A stretch of 16,230 nt of DNA from assembly GCA_017999135.1 (NCBI GenBank), contig JAGOBT010000015.1, positions 1 to 16,230 on the forward strand, given 5' to 3'. Under the pieces are notes generated by a model, which made no database searches, was not told where the DNA came from, and worked only from the letters and a program-made list of their open reading frames with translations. The first letter of the stretch is position 1. Every line of letters starts with the position of its first letter. Source of the stretch: Burkholderiaceae bacterium (GTDB lineage: Bacteria > Pseudomonadota > Gammaproteobacteria > Burkholderiales > Burkholderiaceae_C). A program made the translations under genes and the position numbers. Positions 9,732 to 16,230 of this stretch are shown piece after piece.

Positions 9732-10426
9732 GGCGCGCGGTCTTCCAGCACATAGCCCATGCCGCGCACCGTGTGCAGCAGCTTGTGGGGGAAGGGGTCG
9801 TCCAGCTTGGCGCGCAGGCGCCGCACGGCCACCTCGACGATGTTGGTGTCGGAGTCGAAGTTCATGTCCCACACCTGCTCGGCCAGCGTGGTGCGCGACA
9901 GGATCTGCCCGCGCCGGCGCAGCAGCAGCGCCAGCAGCTTGAATTCCTTGGCGGTCAGGTCCAGCCGCTCGCTGCCGCGCTCGGCGCGGCGGCTCAGCAG
10001 GTCCAGCCGCAGGTCGGCCAGGTGCAGCTCGGTGGCTTGCGGGGTGCCGGCCTGCTGGCCGCGGCGCAGCAGCGCGCCGACGCGCGCCAGCAATTCGCTG
10101 AAGGCGAAGGGCTTGACGAGGTAGTCGTCGGCACCCTGCTCCAGGCCGCGCACCCGGTCTTCGACCCGGTCGCGGGCGGTGAGCATCAGCACCGGCAGGC
10201 TGCGCTTGCCGGGCCGTTCATCGGCGCGGATGGCCTGCAGCACGCCGAAGCCGTCGACGCCCGGCAGCATCACGTCCAGCAGCACCAGGTCGTAGTCGCC
10301 ACCGGTGGCCAGGCGCCGGCCTTCGATGCCGTCGTGCGCCACGTCGACGACATGCCCGTTCTCGCCCAGGCCCTTGTGCAGGTACTGGGCAAGCTTGACC
10401 TCGTCTTCGATCACCAGGAGTCGCAT
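9728..10426 (-). CDS. OmpR/PhoB-family response regulator, CusR/CopR-like
   Basis: The 232-residue regulator has a receiver domain (about 1-112) with the acidic pair Glu7/Asp8, phospho-acceptor Asp51 (LLDVMLPG), a conserved Thr in MLTA and Lys in VKPFAF. A winged-helix output domain (about 130-228) contains LTAKEFKLL and RRLRAKLDD. The sequence is closest, from memory, to heavy-metal regulators (CusR, CopR, IrlR). ATG 10426 gives the standard [10 protein letters not shown]-terminus; GTGs up to 10447 are possible but have no better ribosome site. It overlaps the sensor gene downstream and diverges from the DUF4148 gene. A CusR-box-like dyad 37-52 bases upstream of its start suggests that it autoregulates. 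Confidence 0.92.
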   Translation of the reverse strand: MRLLVIEDEVKLAQYLHKGLGENGHVVDVAHDGIEGRRLATGGDYDLVLLDVMLPGVDGFGVLQAIRADERPGKRSLPVLMLTARDRVEDRVRGLEQGADDYLVKPFAFSELLARVGALLRRGQQAGTPQATELHLADLRLDLLSRRAERGSERLDLTAKEFKLLALLLRRRGQILSRTTLAEQVWDMNFDSDTNIVEVAVRRLRAKLDDPFPHKLLHTVRGMGYVLEDRAP

Positions 10427-10462
10427 GGGGGCGCATGGTGCCACCACCCGGCCTGGCGTTGG

Positions 10463-10478
10463 ATGACGTTTTTGTCAT
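10463..10478. promoter_or_regulatory. CusR/CopR-box-like operator, ATGAC-N6-GTCAT
   Basis: ATGAC (10463-10467) and GTCAT (10474-10478) form a perfect inverted repeat with a GTTTTT spacer. The published E. coli CusR box is ATGACAA-NN-TTGTCAT; this site keeps both outer arms, the spacing and the inner TT of the right arm. Lying between a CusR-like regulator and a divergent gene, it is a strong candidate binding site for that regulator. Confidence 0.6.
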
Positions 10479-10508
10479 GTGGCTGTTCGGAAGGCGTCGG
10501 TTGCGGTG

Positions 10509-10540
10509 GTCACAGTTCATTCCGTGGTCGGCGCTGTGAC
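10509..10540. promoter_or_regulatory. Second inverted repeat in the regulator-DUF4148 intergenic region
   Basis: GTCACAG (10509-10515) and CTGTGAC (10534-10540) are perfect 7-bp inverted arms 18 bases apart. The centre-to-centre spacing of the arms is 25 bases, not a whole number of helical turns, so a paired DNA operator is possible but not compelling. It could equally form an mRNA hairpin in the DUF4148 leader. The rest of the 183-base region shows no convincing -35/-10 pair. Confidence 0.35.
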
Positions 10541-10609
10541 AGCACTGCAAACGCACCAGCCACCGACCTGAACTTCCCTCCACTGCCAACCCCCCTGAAG
10601 GACACCACC

Positions 10610-10951
10610 ATGAACGCCATCCACTCCCTGATCGCCGCCATCGCCCTGACCGCCGCCGCCGCCGGCTCGGCCTTCGCCCAGGAAGCCGCGCCCGACAGCT
10701 GGCTGCAGAGCGTGCAGAGCACCAAGAGCCGCGCCGATGTCAGTGCCGAGCTGATGGCCGCGCGCCAGTCGGGCCTGACCAAGGCCTGGTCGGCCGGCTA
10801 CATGGAGCCGGTGCGCAACAGCGCGCTGCGCGCCGAGGTGCGGGCCCGCACGCTGCAGGCCATCCAGAGCGGCGAGGTGAACGCCATCAACGCCGAGGTC
10901 TACGGCTACCAGCCCGCCGGCACGCTGAAGCTCAGCCAGGCCGCCCAGTGA
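10610..10951 (+). CDS. Small secreted DUF4148-family protein
   Basis: The 113-residue product has a Sec signal peptide (about 1-23, AFA before QE), so the mature protein of about 90 residues is periplasmic or secreted. The rest fits the DUF4148 family, which is frequent in Burkholderiales and has no known function. Two copies of a 15-residue motif are visible, residues 41-55 and 74-88, sharing R-A-[DE]-V-x-A-x4-A-x-Q-S-G exactly 33 residues apart. ATG 10610 has GAAGGA (10597-10602) seven bases upstream. It diverges from the CusR-like regulator across a region with a CusR-box-like site, so it may be a target of that system (inference). A strong hairpin follows the stop. Confidence 0.85.
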   Translation: MNAIHSLIAAIALTAAAAGSAFAQEAAPDSWLQSVQSTKSRADVSAELMAARQSGLTKAWSAGYMEPVRNSALRAEVRARTLQAIQSGEVNAINAEVYGYQPAGTLKLSQAAQ

Positions 10952-10958
10952 GCCTGAA

Positions 10959-10989
10959 CCCGGCCATGCGCACAACTGCGTAGGCCGGG
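10959..10989 (+). terminator. Strong hairpin terminator after the DUF4148 gene
   Basis: CCCGGCC (10959-10965) pairs with GGCCGGG (10983-10989). After a bulged A the stem continues with T-A, G-T and CGCA/TGCG pairs to a CAAC tetraloop (10973-10976), 13 pairs in all. It starts eight bases after the stop codon. There is no T-tract, as is common in GC-rich genomes. It separates the DUF4148 gene from the downstream kinase cluster. Confidence 0.6.
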
Positions 10990-11005
10990 CACGCCCCAGG
11001 CGGGG

Positions 11006-11011
11006 AATACT
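11006..11011 (+). promoter_or_regulatory. Candidate -10 element for leaderless transcription of the PAS kinase gene
   Basis: AATACT differs from the consensus TATAAT at two positions and ends seven bases before the GTG start at 11019, so the transcript would begin at or next to the start codon. The only Shine-Dalgarno-like sequence, GGGGA (11002-11006), is poorly spaced (12 bases) and can pair with CCCC at 10994-10997. No clear -35 is seen. Confidence 0.3.
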
Positions 11012-11018
11012 GCCGGTC

Positions 11019-13139
11019 GTGACGACCGCGCCCCCCCCGCCTGCCACGCTGGCCACCAGCCCGTCCGCGCCACCCGATGGCGGCAGCCGCTCCCCGCGGT
11101 TGCTGCTGTGGGTGGCGCTGGTGTTTCTGCTGGTGGTGGCACAGACGCTGCTGGTGGTGCTGACACTGCGCTACGAGCAAGGCCGTGCGCAGGACCGCAC
11201 CGACGACCAGGCCGGCGCCGCCCAGGGCGAGATCCGCCGCCGCGCGCAGCTGGTGCTGCAGGGCCTGCAGGGCCTGCAGACCCGCGACGGCGACAGCACG
11301 GCCTGGCCCGGCCTGGCCGAGGCGCTGCTGCGCAGCCAGCGCGAAATCGCCCGCATCGAGCGGCGCGACGCGCGGCTGCAGATCACCGCCGCGGCCGATT
11401 CGCCCTTCCACCCGCCGCTGTTCCAGCGCATGCCGCGCGCCGAGATGGGCCTGGAGGCCGAGGTGGCCTGCGGCATCGCCCGCCGGCTGGCCACGCCGGC
11501 GTTCTCGCGCAGCCAGTTCGTGCCCCTGTCCAGCGGCCTGGGCGTCGAGGTGGTGGACGTGTGCGTGCCGGTGCAGCAGGCTGGTGAACTGGTCGGCTTC
11601 CATGTGGCCACGTTGCTGCTGTCGCAGTGGCTGGACGAGGCACGCGGCGCCGACACCGGCCGCAGCCATGAGCTGAGCTTCGTCGAGGGCGACGGCACCC
11701 GGCTGGCGCGCAGCGGCGCGGTGCGCGGTGCCGGCGTGTACGTGGCCGAACGGGTGGTCGACCTGCCCGGCTCGCCGTTGCAGTTGCGGGTGGACGCCGC
11801 CGAGCGCGCGCCCAGCCTGATCCCCAACCTGGCCACGGCGCTGGTGCTGGGCCTGTCGATCGCCTTGTTCGGCGTGGTGCTGCTGCTGGTGCGCGACGGC
11901 CGCCGCCGCGCCGCGGCCGAAGAGGCGCTGGCCGAATCGCTGGGGTTCCGCAAGGCGATGGAGGATTCGCTGCTGACCGGCCTGCGCGCGCGGGACCGGC
12001 AGGGCCGCATCGTCTATGTGAACCCGGCGTTCTGCCGCATGGTGGGTTTCAGTGCCGACGAACTGCTGCGCGCCACCTTGCCGCCCTACTGGCCGCCCGA
12101 GCACGTGGCCGACTACCAGCGCCGCCAGGCCGAGCGCCAGGCCGCCGCAGTGGCCGACGAGGCGCCGCACCAGGGTTACGAGACGGTGTTCATGCGCCAG
12201 GACGGCGAACGCTTTCCGGTGATGATCTACGAGGCGCCGCTGGTCACCGGCACCGGCAAGCAGACCGGCTGGATGAGCGCGGTGCTCGACCTGTCGTCGC
12301 AGCGCAAGGTGGAAGACCTGTCGCGCCAGCAGCAGGAACGGCTGCAGGCCACCGCCCGCCTGGCCAGCGTGGGCGAGATGGCGTCGCTGCTCAGCCACGA
12401 ACTGAACCAGCCCCTGTCGGCGATTGCCAGCTATGCCACCGGCTCGCTGAACCTGCTGCACGCGCCGGGGCTGCCCGGCGCCGACCCCGCCGCGCCGGAT
12501 CCGGAGTTGCTGCCGTCGCTGCAGCATGCGCTGGAGCGCATCGCCGAGCAGGCCGAGCGCGCGGGCCGGGTGATCAAGAGCGTGCATGACTTCGTGCGCC
12601 GCCGCCACCAGGCGCATGAGGTGATCGCCGCCGACCTGCTGATCGAATCGGTGCTGCCGCTGGTGCGCCTGCAGGCGCGCAAGACCGGCGCCCGGGTCGA
12701 GCTGGACATCGCCCAGCCGGTGCCGCGCGTGAAGGTTGACCGCACCATGGTGGAGCAGGTGCTGCTGAACCTGGCGCGCAACGGCATCCAGGCGATGGAG
12801 GCCGACACGCCGCTGGCCGAGCGGGTGCTGCTGCTGCGGGTGCGGCTGGCCCCGGCGCCGGCTGCGGCGGCGGGCCGCTGGGTGGTGTTCTCGGTCATCG
12901 ATGCCGGCCCCGGCATTCCGGCCGATGTGGCGCAGCGGCTGTTCACGCCGTTCTTCACCACCAAGCCCGAAGGCATGGGCCTGGGCCTGTCGCTGTGCCG
13001 CACGGTGGTGGAGCAGCACGGCGGCGCGATGGACTTCGAGAATCTGCCTGCGCGCCCGGGCAACGCCGGCGGCCGCGCCAGCGGCACCGAGTTCCGCTTC
13101 ACGCTGCCGCTGCTGGCCACCCGGCCACCCCCGGGCTAG
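11019..13139 (+). CDS. PAS-domain sensor histidine kinase, DctS/FixL-type
   Basis: This 706-residue membrane kinase probably phosphorylates the FixJ-type regulator encoded next. TM1 spans about 27-50, followed by a periplasmic sensor domain 51-275, TM2 279-301, a PAS domain about 312-430 (VYVNPAFCRMVGF) and a HisKA-type domain with His460 in LLSHELNQPLSAI. The ATPase domain has the N-box around 581-592 and DAGPGI at 628-633, then GMGLGLSLC. The H-box is of the FixL/DctB/DctS class, which usually pairs with FixJ/DctR-like regulators. The periplasmic domain resembles DctS sensors of C4-dicarboxylates in position and size, but its ligand is unknown. GTG 11019 is the only plausible start, since no in-frame ATG lies near it. 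An eight-C run spans codons 5-7. Confidence 0.88.
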   Translation: MTTAPPPPATLATSPSAPPDGGSRSPRLLLWVALVFLLVVAQTLLVVLTLRYEQGRAQDRTDDQAGAAQGEIRRRAQLVLQGLQGLQTRDGDSTAWPGLAEALLRSQREIARIERRDARLQITAAADSPFHPPLFQRMPRAEMGLEAEVACGIARRLATPAFSRSQFVPLSSGLGVEVVDVCVPVQQAGELVGFHVATLLLSQWLDEARGADTGRSHELSFVEGDGTRLARSGAVRGAGVYVAERVVDLPGSPLQLRVDAAERAPSLIPNLATALVLGLSIALFGVVLLLVRDGRRRAAAEEALAESLGFRKAMEDSLLTGLRARDRQGRIVYVNPAFCRMVGFSADELLRATLPPYWPPEHVADYQRRQAERQAAAVADEAPHQGYETVFMRQDGERFPVMIYEAPLVTGTGKQTGWMSAVLDLSSQRKVEDLSRQQQERLQATARLASVGEMASLLSHELNQPLSAIASYATGSLNLLHAPGLPGADPAAPDPELLPSLQHALERIAEQAERAGRVIKSVHDFVRRRHQAHEVIAADLLIESVLPLVRLQARKTGARVELDIAQPVPRVKVDRTMVEQVLLNLARNGIQAMEADTPLAERVLLLRVRLAPAPAAAAGRWVVFSVIDAGPGIPADVAQRLFTPFFTTKPEGMGLGLSLCRTVVEQHGGAMDFENLPARPGNAGGRASGTEFRFTLPLLATRPPPG
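11256..11279 (+). repeat. Short in-frame tandem repeat in the PAS kinase gene
   Basis: CTGCAGGGC occurs twice in tandem (11256-11264, 11265-11273), followed by a partial third copy, CTGCAG. The nine-base unit is in frame and encodes Leu-Gln-Gly, giving LQGLQGLQ in the first helix of the periplasmic domain. It probably reflects local slippage duplication and keeps the reading frame. Confidence 0.6.
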
Positions 13140-13148
13140 CCCCGCCTG

Positions 13149-13172
13149 ATCGGGCCGCTCGGCTTGCCCGAT
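13149..13172 (+). promoter_or_regulatory. Inverted repeat between the kinase and FixJ-type regulator genes
   Basis: ATCGGGC (13149-13155) and GCCCGAT (13166-13172) are perfect 7-bp arms around a 10-base loop. The repeat starts nine bases after the kinase stop, so it could be a small hairpin that lowers read-through. Its right arm overlaps the candidate -10 of the regulator, so it could also be an operator. No T-tract follows. Confidence 0.45.
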
Positions 13173-13175
13173 ACT
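13170..13175 (+). promoter_or_regulatory. Candidate -10 element for leaderless transcription of the FixJ-type regulator
   Basis: GATACT ends six bases before ATG 13182. The regulator has no Shine-Dalgarno sequence. An mRNA starting at the A of the ATG would fit this spacing. The upstream hexamer at about -35 (TGATCG) is a poor match. Confidence 0.3.
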
Positions 13176-13181
13176 CCGCCC

Positions 13182-13841
13182 ATGGCTTCCCATGCAGTCC
13201 AGCCATTGGGCATTCCCGTCGTCTACCTGGTCGACGACGAGACCGTGGTGCGCGACGCACTGGCCTGGTTGCTGCGCTCGCGCCGGCTGCTGTCCGAAGG
13301 CTTCGGCCATGCCGAGGCGTTCGAAGCCTACCTGGCCACGCGTGACCTGGCCGGCGGCTGGCCCGACGCACCGTCGTGCCTGCTGCTCGATGTGCGCATG
13401 CCCGGCACCAGCGGCCTGGTGCTGTTCGAGCGCCTGATCGAGCGTGGCCTCACCAGCGCGCTGCCGGTGATCTTTCTCACCGGCCATGGCGACGTGCCCA
13501 CCGCGGTGGCGGCCGTCAAGCGCGGCGCGTTCGATTTCGTCGAGAAGCCGTTTTCCGACAATGCCCTGGTCGACCGCGTGCTGCAGGCCCTGGAGGCCAG
13601 CGGCCAGGCCATCCTGCAGCGGCGTGGCAGGCTGGCGGTGCAGCGCGCGCTGGCCGACCTGACCGACCGCGAGCGCGAGGTGATGGAACGCGTGATCGCC
13701 GGCCAGGCCAACAAGCTGATCGCCGACGAGCTGGACATCAGCGTGCGCACGGTGGAAGTGCACCGTGCCCGCATGTTCGAGAAGATGAACGTGCGCTCGG
13801 CGGTGGAGCTGGCCAACCTGCTGCGCGAGCAGGCGCCGTGA
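13182..13841 (+). CDS. FixJ/DctR-type response regulator with LuxR-type helix-turn-helix
   Basis: The 219-residue regulator has a receiver domain (about 12-130) with Asp18/Asp19, phospho-acceptor Asp70 (LLLDVRMPG), Thr100 (FLTGHGD) and Lys122 (VEKPF). A LuxR/NarL-type DNA-binding domain (about 155-216) follows, with LTDREREVMERVIAG and the recognition region ISVRTVEVHRARM. The receiver is FixJ-like, not BvgA/EvgA-like, so its expected partner is the DctS/FixL-type kinase 42 bases upstream. ATG 13182 places the acidic pair at the normal position; a TTG at 13164 would add six residues. Its stop overlaps the GTG of the next kinase gene by four bases, so that gene is translationally coupled to it. 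Targets are unknown; a DctP-type transporter, as in Rhodobacter, would be a guess. Confidence 0.92.
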   Translation: MASHAVQPLGIPVVYLVDDETVVRDALAWLLRSRRLLSEGFGHAEAFEAYLATRDLAGGWPDAPSCLLLDVRMPGTSGLVLFERLIERGLTSALPVIFLTGHGDVPTAVAAVKRGAFDFVEKPFSDNALVDRVLQALEASGQAILQRRGRLAVQRALADLTDREREVMERVIAGQANKLIADELDISVRTVEVHRARMFEKMNVRSAVELANLLREQAP

Positions 13842-16230
13842 CACACGCGGCGGCCGGGGCGCTGCGGGCGGCCTGGCTGCTGGTGCTGTGCCTCGGGCTG
13901 GGGTGGGCGCAAGCCCAAACCCAGGCACCCGGCGGCCCCTACCGCTTTCGCCAGGCGCCGCAGCCCGGCCTGGTGACCCCGGCCACCGACCTGCTCGATG
14001 CCAAGGAGCGCGCCTTCCTGGCCGGCCTGCCAGTGCTGCGCGTGGGCCTGAACCTGCCCGACAACCGGCCCTACGAGGTGATCGCCGACAACGGCGAGAT
14101 CTCCGGCATCCAGGTCGAGATCCTGGCCCGCCTGGCCCAGGCCATGGGCCTGCGGCTCGAGCCAGTGGTGCTGCCCGACTTTCCCAGCACGCTGGCGGCG
14201 CTGCGCGAGCGGCGCATCGACCTGATGACCACCGTGGGCTACGAGCCCGCGCGCGAGGCCTACATGGCTTTCACCCTGGGCACCGCGCCCAACCCCGGCG
14301 CGGTGCTGGGCCGCCAGGCCGACCACCGGCTGGCGGCCGAGCCCTCGCTCAACGGCCGGCGGGTGGCCATCGAGCGTGGCTATGTCACCCGCTACCACGT
14401 GCAGCGCCTCTACCCCGACGCGCTGATCAGCGAGCGCAACGACACCGCCGACGCCCTGCGCGCCGTGGCCCTGGGCGAAGATGACTACTACTTCGGCAGC
14501 CTGCTGATGGCGCTGGACCGGCTGCAGCGCGACGGCATCGGCGGGCTGGCGGTCAAGCGCTCGCTGGTCTATGCCACCGGGCAGATGCACTTCGGCGTGC
14601 GCAGTGACTGGCCGCTGCTGGCCAGTGCGCTGAGCAAGGGGGTGGCCGCGATGCGGCCGTCACCGATGCCGTCGCTGCAGGCGGCGCTCAGCACCCTGGG
14701 CAGCCAGGGCGGCAACCTGCCGCGCGCGCTGCCGCTGCAGCCCGACGAGCGCACCCAGTTGGCCGGCCGCAGCGTGCTGCGGGTGGGCGCAGTGCGCGGC
14801 CTCACCCTGCTCAACGAGGCCACGGCCAACGGCGGCCACGCCGGCATCGGCGCCGACTACACCGCCGAAGTGGCCGCCCGCCTGGGCACCGCGGTCGACG
14901 TGGTGCCGTTCGACAGCGTGGCCGACATGCTCGATGCGCTGCGCGCCGGCCGCATCCACCTGGTGCCCTTCCTCACCCGCACGCCGGCGCGGGCCCGGGA
15001 GTTCAGCTTCTCCGACCCCTACCTGGAGATGCCCTACCAGATCGTGGCGCGCAGTGACGCGCCGCTGTACTGGGACCTGAACAGCCTGCGCGGCAAGCGC
15101 CTGGCGCTGGCGGCCCAGCACCCGCTGCGTGAACTGCTGGCCGAGCGTTATGCCGACATCCGCATCGTCGACGCGCCGTCGGGCCAGGCCGCGATGGACA
15201 TGGTGGCCAGCGGCGATGCCGATGCCGCCGTCGAGGCCAAGCTGTACGCCAACCTGCGCATCCACAGCGACAACAACGGCGTGCTGCGGCAGGTGGCGCG
15301 GGTCGACGACCTGCCGGCGCAGTTCCACTTCGCCACGTCGGCGGCCACGGCGGCGCTGGTGCCGCTGATCAACCGCGCGCTGGCCGACATCCCGGCCGCC
15401 GAGCGCGACCGGCTGATGCGCCGCTGGGTGGCGGTGGACGTGGTGCCCGGTTTCCCCTGGCGCCGCTGGCTGCCGCTGATGGTGACCGCCGGCACCGCGC
15501 TGCTGCTGCTGGCCGCCGGCACGGCCTGGTGGATGCGCCGGCTTTCGCTCGAGGTGGCCCGCCGCACCCAGGCCGAGCAGCGCCTGCTGGCGGTGGCCAA
15601 CAGCCTGCCGGGCGTGGTGTTCCAGTACATCGCCAGCGCCGACGGGCGGCTGCTGCAGCGCTATGTGAGCGATGCGGTCGACGACTTCCTGGGCCCCGGG
15701 CTGCGCCAGGTGCCCAGCCTGTTCGAGGCGGTGGCCCTGCGTGCGCCGGCACCGCAGGCCGCCCGCCTGCGCGCCGCCCGGGCCGAATGCCTGGCCACGC
15801 GGCAGCCGTTCAAGCAGACGGCGCACTACAACCACCCGGTGCATGGCCCTCGCTGGCTGCACTGCGAGGCCGTGGCCCGCACGCTGGACGGCGGCCGCAT
15901 CGCCTGGACCGGCTATGTGGTCGATGTCTCCAGCGAGCGTGCGCTGCAGGCCGAGCTGGTGGATGCAGTGCAGGCCAAGAACCTGTTCGTCGCCAGCGCC
16001 AGCCATGAGCTGCGGGCGCCGCTGCAGGCCATCACGCTGGCGCTGGCGCGGCTGGGCCAGGGCCCGCTGGACGAGGCCCAGCGCCAGCTGTGGCAGATGG
16101 CCCAGCAGGCTTCGGCCACGCTGGTGCAGCTGATCGACGACGTGCTCGACCTGGCGCACTACGAGTCAGGCCGCCTCACGCTGCATCCGGCGCCGGTGGC
16201 GCTGGCCCCGCTGCTGCAGCAGATCGTCGA
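13838..16230 (+). CDS. BvgS/EvgS-like sensor kinase with two tandem periplasmic solute-binding domains (C-terminus outside window)
   Basis: The frame is open from GTG 13838 to the window end (797 codons, no stop), so the gene continues. In order: a signal peptide or N-terminal anchor (about 1-28, ending AQA), then solute-binding (SBP_bac_3, Venus-flytrap) domain 1 at about 64-285 (LRVGLNLPDNRPYE). Domain 2 spans about 311-535 (LRVGAVRG, then FSFSDPYLEMPYQIV), the TM helix 544-566 and a weak PAS-like region 575-690. A HisKA domain has His723 in SASHELRAPLQAI, followed by DDVLDLAHYESGRL. The ATPase, and any receiver or HPt domains, lie beyond the edge. This layout matches BvgS/EvgS, whose periplasmic domains sense small molecules. 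GTG is chosen because it overlaps the regulator's stop as GTGA and leads straight into the signal sequence. The ligand is unknown. Confidence 0.88.
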   Translation, partial: MTHAAAGALRAAWLLVLCLGLGWAQAQTQAPGGPYRFRQAPQPGLVTPATDLLDAKERAFLAGLPVLRVGLNLPDNRPYEVIADNGEISGIQVEILARLAQAMGLRLEPVVLPDFPSTLAALRERRIDLMTTVGYEPAREAYMAFTLGTAPNPGAVLGRQADHRLAAEPSLNGRRVAIERGYVTRYHVQRLYPDALISERNDTADALRAVALGEDDYYFGSLLMALDRLQRDGIGGLAVKRSLVYATGQMHFGVRSDWPLLASALSKGVAAMRPSPMPSLQAALSTLGSQGGNLPRALPLQPDERTQLAGRSVLRVGAVRGLTLLNEATANGGHAGIGADYTAEVAARLGTAVDVVPFDSVADMLDALRAGRIHLVPFLTRTPARAREFSFSDPYLEMPYQIVARSDAPLYWDLNSLRGKRLALAAQHPLRELLAERYADIRIVDAPSGQAAMDMVASGDADAAVEAKLYANLRIHSDNNGVLRQVARVDDLPAQFHFATSAATAALVPLINRALADIPAAERDRLMRRWVAVDVVPGFPWRRWLPLMVTAGTALLLLAAGTAWWMRRLSLEVARRTQAEQRLLAVANSLPGVVFQYIASADGRLLQRYVSDAVDDFLGPGLRQVPSLFEAVALRAPAPQAARLRAARAECLATRQPFKQTAHYNHPVHGPRWLHCEAVARTLDGGRIAWTGYVVDVSSERALQAELVDAVQAKNLFVASASHELRAPLQAITLALARLGQGPLDEAQRQLWQMAQQASATLVQLIDDVLDLAHYESGRLTLHPAPVALAPLLQQIV

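Noticed and set aside
9665..10609. Plus-strand open frame running from 9665 into the DUF4148 gene
   Set aside because: The portion before 10610 is antisense to the regulator. The signal peptide and ribosome site fix the true start at 10610.
10932..13928. 998-codon open frame on the minus strand opposite the PAS kinase and regulator
   Set aside because: Its product is an Arg/Gln/His/Ala-rich, low-information sequence without domains, as expected for the antisense of GC-rich genes with strong third-position bias. The plus-strand frames have clear kinase and regulator motifs.
13888..14484. 198-codon plus-strand frame inside the BvgS-like gene
   Set aside because: The frame starting at GTG 13838 is open for 797 codons and encodes recognisable solute-binding and kinase domains, so this Pro/Arg-rich frame is an out-of-frame shadow.
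13328..14590. 420-codon minus-strand frame over the regulator and BvgS-like gene
   Set aside because: Low-complexity His/Gln/Arg product. The plus strand encodes a regulator and a solute-binding domain here.

Overview
The window comes from a GC-rich proteobacterial chromosome. A member of the Burkholderiales (Betaproteobacteria) is most likely: a DUF4148 secreted protein, a CopR/IrlR-type metal-type two-component system and a gcl-hyi-glxR-glycerate kinase cluster are all common there. The taxonomy is inferred from gene content and codon use; there is no rRNA or other phylogenetic marker. I see no insertion sequences, tRNAs, CRISPR arrays or phage genes.

Positions 1-8305 are a purine and glyoxylate salvage region. 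It opens with the C-terminal part of a membrane cytochrome c urate oxidase (PuuD), followed by an NCS2 urate/xanthine permease. A LysR-type regulator on the minus strand sits between these and a four-gene plus-strand operon: glyoxylate carboligase (gcl), hydroxypyruvate isomerase (hyi), tartronate semialdehyde reductase (glxR) and a MOFRL-family glycerate 2-kinase. Read together, urate is imported and oxidised. The glyoxylate eventually released by allantoin breakdown is condensed to tartronate semialdehyde, reduced to glycerate and phosphorylated into glycolysis. The enzymes between 5-hydroxyisourate and glyoxylate are not in the window.

Positions 8379-10951 hold a CusS/CopS-like sensor kinase and its CusR/CopR-like regulator on the minus strand, overlapping by four bases. 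A small secreted DUF4148 protein diverges from them. Their shared 183-base intergenic region carries a perfect ATGAC-N6-GTCAT dyad resembling the known CusR box, so the pair probably regulates itself and perhaps the DUF4148 gene.

Positions 11019-16230 (plus strand) are a second signalling cluster. It contains a DctS/FixL-type PAS histidine kinase, a FixJ-type LuxR-HTH response regulator, and a BvgS/EvgS-like kinase with two tandem periplasmic solute-binding domains. The last gene starts in a four-base overlap with the regulator and runs off the window end still open. Two kinases of different families therefore flank one regulator. Several regulatory genes lack a Shine-Dalgarno sequence and instead have a -10-like hexamer just before the start codon, suggesting leaderless mRNAs.
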